DNA of 64,000 nt from CAYNRA01 sp046296415 (GTDB lineage: Bacteria > Bacteroidota > Bacteroidia > Cytophagales > Spirosomataceae), in the NCBI GenBank assembly GCA_046296415.1, contig JBKBLN010000001.1, forward strand, positions 372,001-436,000. Reading direction: 5' to 3'. The notes beneath the pieces were generated by a model. That model had not been told where the DNA came from and did not search any database. It saw nothing but the letters and a program-made list of their open reading frames with translations. The translations under genes and the position numbers were made by a program. Positions 14,867 through 23,416 of this stretch are shown piece by piece. Each line of letters begins with the position of its first letter. Position 1 is the stretch's first letter.

Positions 14867-15928
14867 ATGTCCCCGAACGAAACCCTGATTCTGTTGCTTC
14901 ACCAAATCCAAAAGGGTCTGTTTCCCATCACCCGGCACCTGCAGTCGGTGCCTTATCAACGGCCCGACACCTGTATTTTCGGTGCGGCGTCCATCGCCCG
15001 AATTCTTCAAGACCTCCAGCCTCTTTTTTCGGAGACCGACGCCCCGCTTGCGTCCCAAGTGCAACAGCACATCGCCCAGCGGTATCTTCCTTACCACCAT
15101 CCCAGCCGCCCCGGAACTTTTAATTTTTGGCAAAAGGCCTTTCCTAACGGGTATCTCTTGCACCGGCTTCGGCATTTTCGATTGCCCGCCGACATTGACG
15201 ATACGGCCTTGATTTTGTCCACAGGCCATTTTCCACCCAGCCACCACCTCCTGGTGTACCAAACGGCCCAAGAGCACACCGAGCGGGCTCGTCGTGCGCA
15301 AGGTTGGCCCATCCGCCCGACCTTCTATCGGTCTGTCCCCAACCAAGAATGGATCTACCAAACTTGGTTTGGGGTTCGAATGCCCTTGGAATTTGATGTA
15401 TGCGCATTGTGCAATTGGATGTGCTGGGTCGTGGAACAAGGTTTTTATGGACAATCACCCTCCGACGAGGCCACCACGCGGTTTCTACTGGCCGTCCTTC
15501 ACTCCCCCGAATGGATCGATCAGGCTCCCCAAGTAGCCCGCCATTATGGCCGCCCCGCTTGGATCGCCTATTATGCCGCGAGATGGATACTGGCTTGCCA
15601 AAAAAATGGGATAATTCTCGAGGTAACGCCATTCCAGAAACTATTGCTCAACCAACTGACGAACGACCCCACCCCCGATCAGCTTTTGTTGCATATCGCC
15701 CATTACAAACTGGGTGGGGATCCCCGCCCAGGGTTGGAAATTCCGTCACCTCTCTGGGAGACCTTTCCCTTATTTCTTGGTCATTTGTTGGCGCCTTTCG
15801 GGACTTATTGGGCAACCAAACCTTGGGCAAATCTACATTGGACATCCCCAGCCAATGGCCTGGCTTTGCAAATGGAATATTCGTTATGGCATCAACATGC
15901 GCACGTACTCCACCGGTCGGGCAGCTAG
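14867..15928 (+). CDS. Uncharacterised protein with DxDDTA motif, possible alpha-toroid terpene-cyclase-like fold
   Basis: 353 residues, no signal peptide. The distinctive feature is ADIDDTALIL, with D109-I-D111-D112-T-A, identical in pattern to the DxDD(T)A catalytic acid motif of class II terpene cyclases and related to the squalene-hopene cyclase motif. The rest is rich in Trp, His, Pro and helical repeats (FNFWQKAFPNGYLLHRLRHF, WIAYYAARWI), consistent with an alpha/alpha barrel. It is much shorter than squalene-hopene cyclase (about 630), so at most one barrel is present. I do not know a function. Its 3' end overlaps the convergent CN hydrolase by 45 bases. Confidence 0.6.
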   Translation: MSPNETLILLLHQIQKGLFPITRHLQSVPYQRPDTCIFGAASIARILQDLQPLFSETDAPLASQVQQHIAQRYLPYHHPSRPGTFNFWQKAFPNGYLLHRLRHFRLPADIDDTALILSTGHFPPSHHLLVYQTAQEHTERARRAQGWPIRPTFYRSVPNQEWIYQTWFGVRMPLEFDVCALCNWMCWVVEQGFYGQSPSDEATTRFLLAVLHSPEWIDQAPQVARHYGRPAWIAYYAARWILACQKNGIILEVTPFQKLLLNQLTNDPTPDQLLLHIAHYKLGGDPRPGLEIPSPLWETFPLFLGHLLAPFGTYWATKPWANLHWTSPANGLALQMEYSLWHQHAHVLHRSGS

Positions 15929-16783
15929 GGCATCCTCCCAAAAAAGCTGGCTGTCGCGGGCGTTGAATACCTGGCCATCTTGTTGCACTCGTTCGGTGGC
16001 CTGAAAATCCAAGGTGTCGATAAGCCATCCTTTTTCTTGCGGAGGCCCCACTTGTAGTATTCCTGTTTCCGGTAAATCTTTGTCCGGTGTGGTGTAGATC
16101 GCCGTATACCCATAGTTGATATCGACAGCCTCCGACCAGGCCGCCTCCCCTGTCGTTTGGGAAACACCCACCCAAATCTGATTCTCTAAAGCTCGGGCTC
16201 GAGCACCCACATGCACCCGGGTAGCCCCCCGGAGGGTCTCGGTACAACTTGGCGCCAAAATGGCTTGGGCTCCTGCACGAGCTAACAGGGCGCTCCCAAT
16301 CGGGAATTCAATATCGTAGCAAATCTGGATACCAATTTTTCCCCAGGGTGTTTCAAACACACGCAAGGTGGGATCTCCCGAAGTAACCCCCCAAACTTCG
16401 TTTTCAAATCGGGTCATGTGGGCTTTATCTTGGTAGCTGACTTGGCCTGCCGGCCCACACACCAAGACACGATTGATGGCTCGGCTGCTTTCCACGACAG
16501 GAAAGGAAGGGGCTATGATCAGGACTTGGTGTTGTTGGGCGAGATGTTGAATGTGGCGTTGAAAGTCAGGAAAATAGGGTTGCATCCAATGGATCTGGTC
16601 TACCACATTCTGCTGAACAGCCCATGGGGCCCAGCTCACCAGTTCCATGGCCCCGTATTCAGGAAATACCAAGACCTGAGACCCTTGGTTCACCGCCTCT
16701 TGTACCCACGCTGAGAAATGGGATTGCCAAGCGGAAAAAGAAGAAAACGAAGAAATGGGATAATTGGCTAAAGCAACGTTCAT
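15884..16783 (-). CDS. Carbon-nitrogen hydrolase (nitrilase superfamily)
   Basis: Start chosen at the ATG 16783-16781, which overlaps the GNAT stop as ATGA; a longer open frame to 16891 has no support. The 299-residue product shows the Glu-Lys-Cys triad: E42 in VFPEYGAMEL, K120 in SYQDKAHMTRFENE and C155 in GIQICYDIEFP. These enzymes hydrolyse amides or nitriles in the cytoplasm. The RFENE variant following the Lys resembles the branch annotated as carbon-nitrogen hydrolases near GNAT enzymes. Substrate unknown. Third gene of a SnoaL-GNAT-hydrolase operon. Confidence 0.88.
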   Translation of the reverse strand: MNVALANYPISSFSSFSAWQSHFSAWVQEAVNQGSQVLVFPEYGAMELVSWAPWAVQQNVVDQIHWMQPYFPDFQRHIQHLAQQHQVLIIAPSFPVVESSRAINRVLVCGPAGQVSYQDKAHMTRFENEVWGVTSGDPTLRVFETPWGKIGIQICYDIEFPIGSALLARAGAQAILAPSCTETLRGATRVHVGARARALENQIWVGVSQTTGEAAWSEAVDINYGYTAIYTTPDKDLPETGILQVGPPQEKGWLIDTLDFQATERVQQDGQVFNARDSQLFWEDALAARPVEYVRMLMP

Positions 16784-17367
16784 TTGATCCAGAAAGTCAA
16801 GGGGTGTTGGGTTTCGGTGGATTGATCGACATCCTGCCAGGTCAGTTGGCAGGTTACATGGGGTTGTCGGACATAGCCTCTTTTCGTCCAAAAAAGATCA
16901 TTGGACCGATAATCTCGGGGTTTTAGTGGATGGCCCTCTGGGCGATCGACGGCACAGAAGGTGGTTCTGGAAAGTCCCAAAGCTTGGGCATGTTGCTCTC
17001 GCATATCAAAGAATGCGTGCCCCAGTCCTTTGCCTCGGAAATCCTGTAACACCAAACTTTCACCCAAGTAAAGAAAGGATTCCACGGCCAAATCAAGCGC
17101 TAGAAAGGGCGCTTGAATGGCCGACATTTCGTTGGCCAATGGCTGGGCTGTGGTAGCTCCTACGAGGGTATCCTGATACCAGGCCGTTCCCACCAATGCG
17201 GCGGGTTGCTGTGCATACCGGGTGAGGTATGCTTGTTCATAGTCCTCAGAGCCCTCATACAGATAAGGGTATTCTCGAAAAATCGTCATTCGGAGGTGAG
17301 CCAGGGGACGAATCACCTCCAGGATGTCCGTTCCTTGGTGGATTTTTAAAATCAAACCGTCACGCAT
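16780..17367 (-). CDS. GNAT family N-acetyltransferase
   Basis: 195 residues from the ATG at 17367 (a GTG three codons upstream is also possible). The acetyl-CoA binding region is seen as LGESLVLQDFRGKGLGHAFF at about 100-120, with the Q/RxxGxG/A loop as DFRGKGLGHA. C-terminal strands follow (RGYVRQPHVTCQLTWQDVDQ). It probably acetylates an amine substrate shared in some way with the coupled CN hydrolase gene: the stop overlaps the hydrolase start by four bases. It overlaps the upstream SnoaL gene by 16 bases, so all three are one transcript. Confidence 0.82.
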   Translation of the reverse strand: MRDGLILKIHQGTDILEVIRPLAHLRMTIFREYPYLYEGSEDYEQAYLTRYAQQPAALVGTAWYQDTLVGATTAQPLANEMSAIQAPFLALDLAVESFLYLGESLVLQDFRGKGLGHAFFDMREQHAQALGLSRTTFCAVDRPEGHPLKPRDYRSNDLFWTKRGYVRQPHVTCQLTWQDVDQSTETQHPLTFWIK

Positions 17368-17753
17368 TGAATCCACAAGGGTAGGTTATAATAGGTCGTG
17401 ACCCGTACTATTTTCTCTTCCTTCACCTCCAAAAAAGCGGCGGCAGGCAACACATAGGTTTGTCCGTGAGCGGGAGGTAAGCCCTCTTCAGCCTCTTTAT
17501 AAATGCCATGCACGGTAAATTCAACCGCAATTCGGCCCTCTACAGAGCTAGTAAAGAAGGTCAAATCACGCAACTCTTCCTGATAGGCGGTATCCATTTT
17601 TTGGAGAAATTCCTGAAATAGATCCTTTCCAATGCGAGGATCACCCTGATTGGGTTCATGACGGATGTCGTCGGATACCAAGGAAAGCATACCCATCCAA
17701 TTTTGGGTGTTGAAGTAGGAGTAATAGTGTTGAACAACTTCTAAAGGTGTCAT
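17352..17753 (-). CDS. SnoaL/NTF2-like polyketide cyclase-fold protein
   Basis: The ATG at 17753 gives 133 residues, MTPLEVVQHYYSYFNTQNW onward; the frame is open further upstream without a better start. The pattern of an N-terminal helix with W-x-G-M-L-S-L-V, then VEGRIAVEFTVHGIYKEAEE and AAAFLEVKEEKIVRVTTYYN is that of the SnoaL-like branch of the NTF2 superfamily, a cone-shaped fold used for small-molecule isomerases, cyclases or ligand binding. The specific activity is unknown. First gene of the operon with GNAT and CN hydrolase. Confidence 0.78.
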   Translation of the reverse strand: MTPLEVVQHYYSYFNTQNWMGMLSLVSDDIRHEPNQGDPRIGKDLFQEFLQKMDTAYQEELRDLTFFTSSVEGRIAVEFTVHGIYKEAEEGLPPAHGQTYVLPAAAFLEVKEEKIVRVTTYYNLPLWIQCVTV

Positions 17754-17790
17754 GATGAATATAAATTTTGGGGTTTGACTAATGAAAGTA

Positions 17791-17826
17791 CAAAAAAAGG
17801 CAGTCGATTGGTTCATCGACTGCCTT
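17791..17826 (-). terminator. Intrinsic terminator of the carboxylesterase gene
   Basis: AAGGCAGTCGA (17797-17807) pairs with TCGACTGCCTT (17816-17826), an 11-bp perfect stem with an 8-base loop. On the minus strand it is followed by seven T residues (17798-17792). It lies 24 bases past the stop at 17851 and insulates the SnoaL operon. Confidence 0.88.
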
Positions 17827-17850
17827 GGGTGGATTTAGGTTATTAGGTGA

Positions 17851-19473
17851 TTACTTGGCAGGAAGGTATTGGGTATCTAAAAATTGATAGCGTGCTTCGT
17901 TGGGTGCAGGACGTGCTTGGGAGTTTACTTTGAGAATCATCTCAGCAGGTTGGCTTGACTTCGGGTCCATCGCAGGCCAGTCAGGTAACTTGCCACCGTT
18001 CGGATTACCGGTTTTAATAAAATTAGCAAAATAGTCGGACATAACTTGGGATACCTGGTAGTCGGCGGGTGTCCAGGCATAATCCTTCACCAAATGCAAG
18101 TTCCCCATGCAATACTCGATTTCGCAGGCATGAGGAGCGCCGATGGGTTCCGGAGCTTTTTCTGTTCGAACTTGGGTTCCGCCCGCAAATCCGGACGTCA
18201 AGTTGGCATCCACCAACGGTGGCCGTGGATGGCTGTAAAGGTAGCGGTACACAGGGGCAGAGGATTTATGTAAATCGGCCCATTTCCAAGTAGCATAAAC
18301 AATGAAACGGTCAGAGGCGAGGTCAGTCGCGGAATACTCCACTTCCTTGGCATCGGCATGAGGGTACAATTTAGCGACCGTTTCGGCATGTTGTGGATAT
18401 TCTTTTTGGATCCGCTCCCGGAAGGCTTCAGGCGTGTAGGGTTTTCCTTGCATGAAGGCCATACCGGGAATTTCGGCCGAATTCCAGCCAACCAATAGAG
18501 GTACGGCATTGTGTTCTTTCCGAGCGTACTGCTCGGGTAGAGTACGGGGAATAAACGAACCATCAATCACCACGGGGAAGCCAAAGCGTTTGGCATCATT
18601 GTAGACTTCATAGATTTCGCGGGTCGACATTTTTCGCAGGGCTGCTAGAGAAGGAATGCCTGCCTGTTTCACAAACTCAGCCCCTTGTTTTTCGGCTTCT
18701 GGCAAAGTGATGGGTGCCATGGTAGGGTGGATTCCCGCGCCACTTTCCCCGATAGCCCGATGAAAAAGACCTTTGGATTTCGGTGAGGCCACATGATAAC
18801 TGACCGAGATGGATCCCGCCGACTCACCCGCGATGGTAACTTGATTGGGATCACCCCCAAATTGTGCAATATTCGCCTTTACCCACTGCAAAGCAGCCAA
18901 TTGGTCGAGATATCCGTAGTTTCCGGACGATTTCGTCGGCGACTCGGCGGATAATTCGGGATGTGCAAAGTTGCCAAAGATATTTAGGCGGTAATTGCAA
19001 GTAACCACTACGATGCCTTTTTTGGCCATGGCTTCTCCATCGTATCGAGGCTCAGAGCCATCGCCTGCCACATTTCCTCCACCATAAAAATAGACCAAAA
19101 CAGGAAGGGGAGGGGTATTTCGCTTCGTAGGTGTCCAGACATTCAAATAAAGACAATCCTCACTCACGCCATTGGAGCGGGACTTCATATCCCCAAAAAC
19201 CATGGTTTGCATGGGTCGAGGGCCAAAGGCCTGAGTCTTTTTTACTCCGGTCCAAGGTTTCACAGGCTGAGGGGCTTTCCACCGCAATTCTCCCACAGGA
19301 GGCTGGGCGAAGGGAATGCCCAAGTATTTTTGAACGCCCGTATGGGTGTCGTATATTCCTTCAATAATGCCCGATTGAATGCGGGTCTGCACGTCAAATC
19401 CGTTGGTATGTTGAGCTTGTAGGCTCGAAAAGCCCATCATACCCAAAGCCAAGGTGGCTATCCAGTTTTTCAT
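17851..19473 (-). CDS. Secreted type B carboxylesterase
   Basis: 540 residues with a signal peptide (MKNWIATLALGMMGFSSLQA, cleavage near residue 20). The alpha/beta-hydrolase features of the COesterase family are clear: oxyanion hole FYGGGN at about 129-134, EDCLYLNVW at 105-113, and the nucleophile elbow GESAG with Ser218. GAPHACEIEY near residue 450 supplies the catalytic His. It should hydrolyse carboxylic esters in the periplasm or outside the cell. Monocistronic with a strong terminator; divergent from terC across a 165-base region that contains an imperfect dyad. Confidence 0.93.
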   Translation of the reverse strand: MKNWIATLALGMMGFSSLQAQHTNGFDVQTRIQSGIIEGIYDTHTGVQKYLGIPFAQPPVGELRWKAPQPVKPWTGVKKTQAFGPRPMQTMVFGDMKSRSNGVSEDCLYLNVWTPTKRNTPPLPVLVYFYGGGNVAGDGSEPRYDGEAMAKKGIVVVTCNYRLNIFGNFAHPELSAESPTKSSGNYGYLDQLAALQWVKANIAQFGGDPNQVTIAGESAGSISVSYHVASPKSKGLFHRAIGESGAGIHPTMAPITLPEAEKQGAEFVKQAGIPSLAALRKMSTREIYEVYNDAKRFGFPVVIDGSFIPRTLPEQYARKEHNAVPLLVGWNSAEIPGMAFMQGKPYTPEAFRERIQKEYPQHAETVAKLYPHADAKEVEYSATDLASDRFIVYATWKWADLHKSSAPVYRYLYSHPRPPLVDANLTSGFAGGTQVRTEKAPEPIGAPHACEIEYCMGNLHLVKDYAWTPADYQVSQVMSDYFANFIKTGNPNGGKLPDWPAMDPKSSQPAEMILKVNSQARPAPNEARYQFLDTQYLPAK

Positions 19474-19488
19474 TCGTCTATTTTGGTT

Positions 19489-19509
19489 ATTGTCTCACAT
19501 TGTGACAAT
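19489..19509. promoter_or_regulatory. Imperfect dyad between the carboxylesterase and terC genes
   Basis: ATTGTC at 19489-19494 and GACAAT at 19504-19509 are inverted; with a two-base insertion (TC) the arms extend to ATTGTCACA and TGTGACAAT around one base. It lies 16 bases before the carboxylesterase start and 130 before terC, a plausible operator. No regulator gene is next to it. Confidence 0.4.
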
Positions 19510-19638
19510 AATAAGAAGAAAAATTGGAATGGCCAAATTCGGTCAAAAAATGGGAGTTCCTCGAAAATTCGGGATTTATCACCATATTTGTGTAGTAGAA
19601 AATCTGTTTACTAAATCCATAGAATCCTGTAGATACAC

Positions 19639-20706
19639 ATGTCAAATGAATTAATTTTTTTCAGTGGCTTCGCCGTTTTTGTAGTTTTTGTGATGCTTCT
19701 TGATTTGGGAGCATTTAGCAAAGGGGAGAGTCATATTGTCAAGTTCAAAGAAGCGGCGGGGTGGAGTGCCGTTTGGCTTTTATTAGCGATTTTGTTTTAC
19801 TTTTTCTTAAAGGAATTTGGGTATTTGATTCACGATGTCCACGAGCCTGCTTTGCTGCAAGAGGTGGTGAATACCTATTATAAGTCATTGAAGTTACCCA
19901 CCGATTATGCCTTGGCCCTTGAAAAATTCCAAAGCAACATGGCCTTGGAATATCTAACGGGTTATTTGGTGGAGTATTCGCTATCCGTGGATAATATTTT
20001 CGTGTTTATTCTGATCTTCAACTCCTTTGGTGTCCGTCAAAAACACTACAAAAAGGTATTGGTTTGGGGTATCTTGGGGTCCATTGTATTGCGTTTTGTT
20101 TTTATTTTCTTGGGCGCGGCGCTTATCCAAAAATTTGATTGGATCTTGTTGGTATTTGGGGCCTTTTTGGTCTTTACTGGACTTAAAATCTTATTTTCCG
20201 GAGAAGAAGAGGAAAACATTGATACCAAAAATCATGCGGCGGTGAAGGTAACATCTCGTTTCTTCAACGTATATGAGAAATTTGTGGCGGACCGATTTTT
20301 CATTCGTCACAAATACAAAGGGAACAAACTGTTTGTCACGCCATTGTTCATGGTTATTGTGGTCATTGCCTTCACCGATGTTATTTTCGCGGTAGACTCG
20401 ATTCCGGCGATTTTTTCCATTACCAAGGACCCTTACATTGTGTTTTTCTCCAACGTATTTGCCATCATGGGTTTACGTTCGATGTTCTTTTTCTTGGTGA
20501 ATATCATCGACATGTTTGCCTACTTAAAATATGGCTTAGGAGTATTGTTAAGTTTTATTGGGGTGAAAATGTTGGCCCATACGTACTTAGAAGAGTGGGG
20601 TTTTACCAATGTTCATTCCCTTTTGGTTATCGTAGGTATTCTGGCTATCAGTATTTTAGCCTCTTTGGCCTTCCCACCCAAGGCTAAAGCACATGCTAAA
20701 GCATAA
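19639..20706 (+). CDS. TerC/Alx family integral membrane protein
   Basis: 355 residues with about nine hydrophobic helices. Hallmarks of the TerC family are present: EYSLSVDNIFVFILIF at about residues 113-128 and VVIAFTDVIFAVDSIPAIFS at about 237-256, both with membrane-embedded Asp residues that are thought to bind metal. A charged loop with GEEEENIDTKN lies between. Members export Mn2+ or supply metals to secreted proteins, and older work links them to tellurium resistance. I see no yybP-ykoY manganese riboswitch in the 165 bases upstream. A 51-codon ORF follows after six bases. Confidence 0.93.
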   Translation: MSNELIFFSGFAVFVVFVMLLDLGAFSKGESHIVKFKEAAGWSAVWLLLAILFYFFLKEFGYLIHDVHEPALLQEVVNTYYKSLKLPTDYALALEKFQSNMALEYLTGYLVEYSLSVDNIFVFILIFNSFGVRQKHYKKVLVWGILGSIVLRFVFIFLGAALIQKFDWILLVFGAFLVFTGLKILFSGEEEENIDTKNHAAVKVTSRFFNVYEKFVADRFFIRHKYKGNKLFVTPLFMVIVVIAFTDVIFAVDSIPAIFSITKDPYIVFFSNVFAIMGLRSMFFFLVNIIDMFAYLKYGLGVLLSFIGVKMLAHTYLEEWGFTNVHSLLVIVGILAISILASLAFPPKAKAHAKA

Positions 20707-20712
20707 ACTTCA

Positions 20713-20868
20713 ATGATGTCACCACTCGATTGGCCCACTTGGTTATTATACCCAGGCATCTTTTTTGGTCTGGTCTTGGTCGGGTGGACAACTCGGTTTA
20801 TTTTCGGATTGCTTCGGTGGTTCTTGGTTAAACTTTTTTACCGAGAACCACCGAAGCAATCGCATTGA
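20713..20868 (+). CDS. Small single-pass membrane protein downstream of terC (51 aa)
   Basis: ATGATG at 20713-20718 opens a frame of 51 codons ending TGA at 20866-20868. The product runs MMSPLDWPTWLLYPGIFFGL and then VLVGWTTRFIFGLLRWFLVK, one or two hydrophobic segments with a basic RW..K end, and closes YREPPKQSH. It starts six bases after terC, as if in the same operon. The last third of the coding region is also a long inverted repeat, so the tail may be structured RNA instead. No family recognised; the case rests on hydrophobicity, spacing and orientation. Confidence 0.5.
   Translation: MMSPLDWPTWLLYPGIFFGLVLVGWTTRFIFGLLRWFLVKLFYREPPKQSH
20807..20861 (+). repeat. Long hairpin at the end of the terC transcript
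   Basis: The 18-base arms 20807-20824 and 20844-20861 (GATTGCTTCGGTGGTTCT and its complement) are perfect; one wobble pair and three further pairs extend the stem to 22 bp, leaving an 11-base loop rich in T. No T-run follows, so it is either an RNA-stability or terminator-like element or an inverted-repeat mobile scar. It overlaps the end of the 51-codon ORF. The following 20869-20980 has no gene. Confidence 0.75.
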
Positions 20869-20980
20869 TCGACATTCCTTTTCCCTTGATCGCAAGTTGT
20901 GGGAATCTTCCGTTAATTCTTGTAATTTCCGCCTTTATACGTATCCATCCGTCAACTAAACTAGGTAACTTCTACCCATT

Positions 20981-23356
20981 ATGATGAGAAAAAGACTCCA
21001 ATGGCTGATTTGTCTTTCCCTGCTTCCATTTCTTTCGCTTGCCCAGCGAGGAGCAGGTGGGAACTTCAATGCCAACAACCGTTTTGAACAGTTAGGGCCC
21101 CAATTGCCCACACCCAACACCTACCGTACTGCGGCCGGAACGCCAGGAAAAGACTATTTCCAAAATACCGCGAGCTACGATATTAAAGTGGAGCTCAACG
21201 ATACCGAACAGCGGATTATCGGAACCGAGGTGATCACCTACACCAATCAATCACCTGATGATCTTAAGTACCTTTGGTTGCAGCTGGATCAAAACCTTCA
21301 CAATTCGCAATCGACCAGCAATATCACCAAAACAGGTGGAATTGGGGAGCGTATGACAGAAGGGCAATTGGGTAGTTTACCTCAATTGGGAGATAAAAAA
21401 TCCAAAAAAGAATATGGTCACAACATTAAGTTGGTTAAAGACCTCAAGGGGGCGAATCTTCCTTACACCATCAATGGAACCATGATGCGTGTAGACCTCC
21501 CAGCGCCATTGAAGCCAGGGATGTCCTACTCGTTCCGTGTGGATTGGGATTACAATATCTTCCCCTACTATGGTCGTTCTGGGTATGAATATTTCCCTGC
21601 CGACGACAACTACAACTATTTTATTGCCCACTGGTTTCCCCGGATGTGTGTCTACGATGACGTCAACGGTTGGCAGCATAAACAATTCCTTGGTCAGGGA
21701 GAATTTACCTTGCCGTTCGGAAACTACAAAGTAGAGATTACCGTTCCAACAGACCACGTGGTGGCGGCCACTGGCGAGTGCCAAAACTATGCAAAAGTCT
21801 TGACCAAAGACCAGATCGCCCGGATGACGCAAGCATCCAAAAGCACCAAGCCTGTCATTATTGTTTCGCAAGCGGATGCCGAGGCGAAGTTGAAAAACAA
21901 GTCGACGCAAAAACAAACATGGGTATATACTGCCCAAAATGTACGCGATTTTGCTTTTGCCTCTTCCCGCCGGTTTATCTGGGATGCCATGCAAACCGAT
22001 GTGTATGGAAACGGAAAGAAAATCTGGAGCATGTCGTTCTATTCCAAAGAAGGGAATCCGCTATGGGAGCAATACTCGACGCGGGTAGTAGAACATACGT
22101 TGAAGGTGTATGGTAAATATTCCATCGACTATCCTTACCCTGTCGCTATTTCGGTTCATGCAACAGCCGGTGGTGGCATGGAATATCCGATGATTTCGTT
22201 CAACGGTGGCCGTCCTGAACCCGATGGAACCTACTCCGACCGTGTGAAAGCCGGAATGATCGGGGTCATTATTCACGAAGTAGGGCATAATTTCTTCCCC
22301 ATGATCATCAACTCCGATGAACGCCAATGGAGCTGGATGGACGAAGGCTTAAACTCGTTTGTACAATACCTTGCCGAGCAAGAATGGGATCGCGATTTTC
22401 CTTCTCGCCGCGGAGAAGCAGCCAAGATTGTGGACTATATGCGGACAGATCCTACCCAGCAAATGCCCATCATGAGTAGCTCAGACAACATCATGCAGTT
22501 CGGGCCAAACGCTTACTCGAAGCCAGCCACTGCACTCAATATTCTTCGTGAAACCATCATGGGCCGTGAGCTTTTCGATCATGCATTCAAAGAATATGCA
22601 AAACGTTGGGCATTCAAACATCCACAACCTGCCGACTTCTTCCGGACCATGGAAGACGCCTCGGGTGTAGACCTTGACTGGTTTTGGAAAGGGTGGTTTT
22701 ATGGAGTTGAGCCCGTGGATCAAGACCTAACGGAGGTCGAATGGTACTCGTTGGATACCCAGAATCCGGAGGTTGCTAAAGCTGAGGCCAGAAAAGAGGC
22801 TGAAGCCCGCGCCAAGACGGTTTCCAATATGCGAAACAAAACCGATATTCCGAAAACCGTAGTGGAAGAAGATCCTACCATGAAGGATTTTTATAATTCC
22901 TATGATCCCTTTGCCGTGACCCAGGCAGAAAAAGATCGGTACCAAAAGTTTTTGGAAACCCTAACCCCGGAGGAGAAAGAACTGATGGAGTCGGGTAAAA
23001 ACTTCTATGTATTGAAATTGAAAAACAAAGGTGGGTTGGTCATGCCAGTCATTGTGGAACTTCAATACGAAGATGGTACGTCTGAGGTGGTTCGATTCCC
23101 TGCCGAAATTTGGCGCTTGAACGACCAGCAGATCTCCAAAACCATTTCTACCACTAAAAAGGTAAAGAAATTTGTCTTGGATCCTTACTTCGAGACGGCG
23201 GATATTGATACGTCAAACAACGCCTATCCGCGTGAGCCTGAGCAGCCAACCAAGTTCCAGTTGTTTAAGCAACGTGGATTTACGCCAGCGCCCAATCCAA
23301 TGCAAGAAGCGAAGAAAAATCAACCTACCGCTACTCAAAGTAGCAATGGGAAATAA
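20981..23356 (+). CDS. Secreted M1 family metallopeptidase
   Basis: 791 residues. A signal peptide ends near residue 21 (LLPFLSLAQ). The gluzincin motif HEVGH (H432, E433, H436) is followed 18 residues later by E455 in SWMDEGLNSF, giving the HExxH-18-E zinc site. The exopeptidase motif equivalent to GxMEN appears as GGGMEYPMIS. The last ~200 residues, with an Ala/Glu-rich linker after VEWYSLDTQN, are an extension seen in Bacteroidota M1 proteins. It degrades peptides outside the cytoplasm. Monocistronic, with an intrinsic terminator directly after the stop. Confidence 0.94.
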   Translation: MMRKRLQWLICLSLLPFLSLAQRGAGGNFNANNRFEQLGPQLPTPNTYRTAAGTPGKDYFQNTASYDIKVELNDTEQRIIGTEVITYTNQSPDDLKYLWLQLDQNLHNSQSTSNITKTGGIGERMTEGQLGSLPQLGDKKSKKEYGHNIKLVKDLKGANLPYTINGTMMRVDLPAPLKPGMSYSFRVDWDYNIFPYYGRSGYEYFPADDNYNYFIAHWFPRMCVYDDVNGWQHKQFLGQGEFTLPFGNYKVEITVPTDHVVAATGECQNYAKVLTKDQIARMTQASKSTKPVIIVSQADAEAKLKNKSTQKQTWVYTAQNVRDFAFASSRRFIWDAMQTDVYGNGKKIWSMSFYSKEGNPLWEQYSTRVVEHTLKVYGKYSIDYPYPVAISVHATAGGGMEYPMISFNGGRPEPDGTYSDRVKAGMIGVIIHEVGHNFFPMIINSDERQWSWMDEGLNSFVQYLAEQEWDRDFPSRRGEAAKIVDYMRTDPTQQMPIMSSSDNIMQFGPNAYSKPATALNILRETIMGRELFDHAFKEYAKRWAFKHPQPADFFRTMEDASGVDLDWFWKGWFYGVEPVDQDLTEVEWYSLDTQNPEVAKAEARKEAEARAKTVSNMRNKTDIPKTVVEEDPTMKDFYNSYDPFAVTQAEKDRYQKFLETLTPEEKELMESGKNFYVLKLKNKGGLVMPVIVELQYEDGTSEVVRFPAEIWRLNDQQISKTISTTKKVKKFVLDPYFETADIDTSNNAYPREPEQPTKFQLFKQRGFTPAPNPMQEAKKNQPTATQSSNGK

Positions 23357-23379
23357 GATAAGTTGATTTTTTCATGAAA

Positions 23380-23416
23380 GCGCCGCCGCAGTTTTTGGCT
23401 GAGGCGGCGCTTTTTT
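23380..23416 (+). terminator. Intrinsic terminator of the M1 peptidase gene
   Basis: GCGCCGCC (23380-23387) and GGCGGCGC (23403-23410) form an 8-bp GC stem followed by six T residues (23411-23416). The T-run overlaps the stop codon of the convergent SRAP gene (23415-23417). Confidence 0.9.

Noticed and set aside
14672..15454. 260-codon minus-strand ORF across the DUF3127 start and the DxDDTA gene
   Set aside because: It is a shadow of both genes; composition is Arg/Gly-rich and it has no domain.
16784..16891. Longer N-terminus for the CN hydrolase
   Set aside because: The extension overlaps the GNAT coding region in another frame and lacks nitrilase similarity; ATGA coupling supports the start at 16783.
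19474..19638. yybP-ykoY manganese riboswitch before terC
   Set aside because: The 165-base region has no paired helices or conserved loops of that class; only an imperfect dyad is present.
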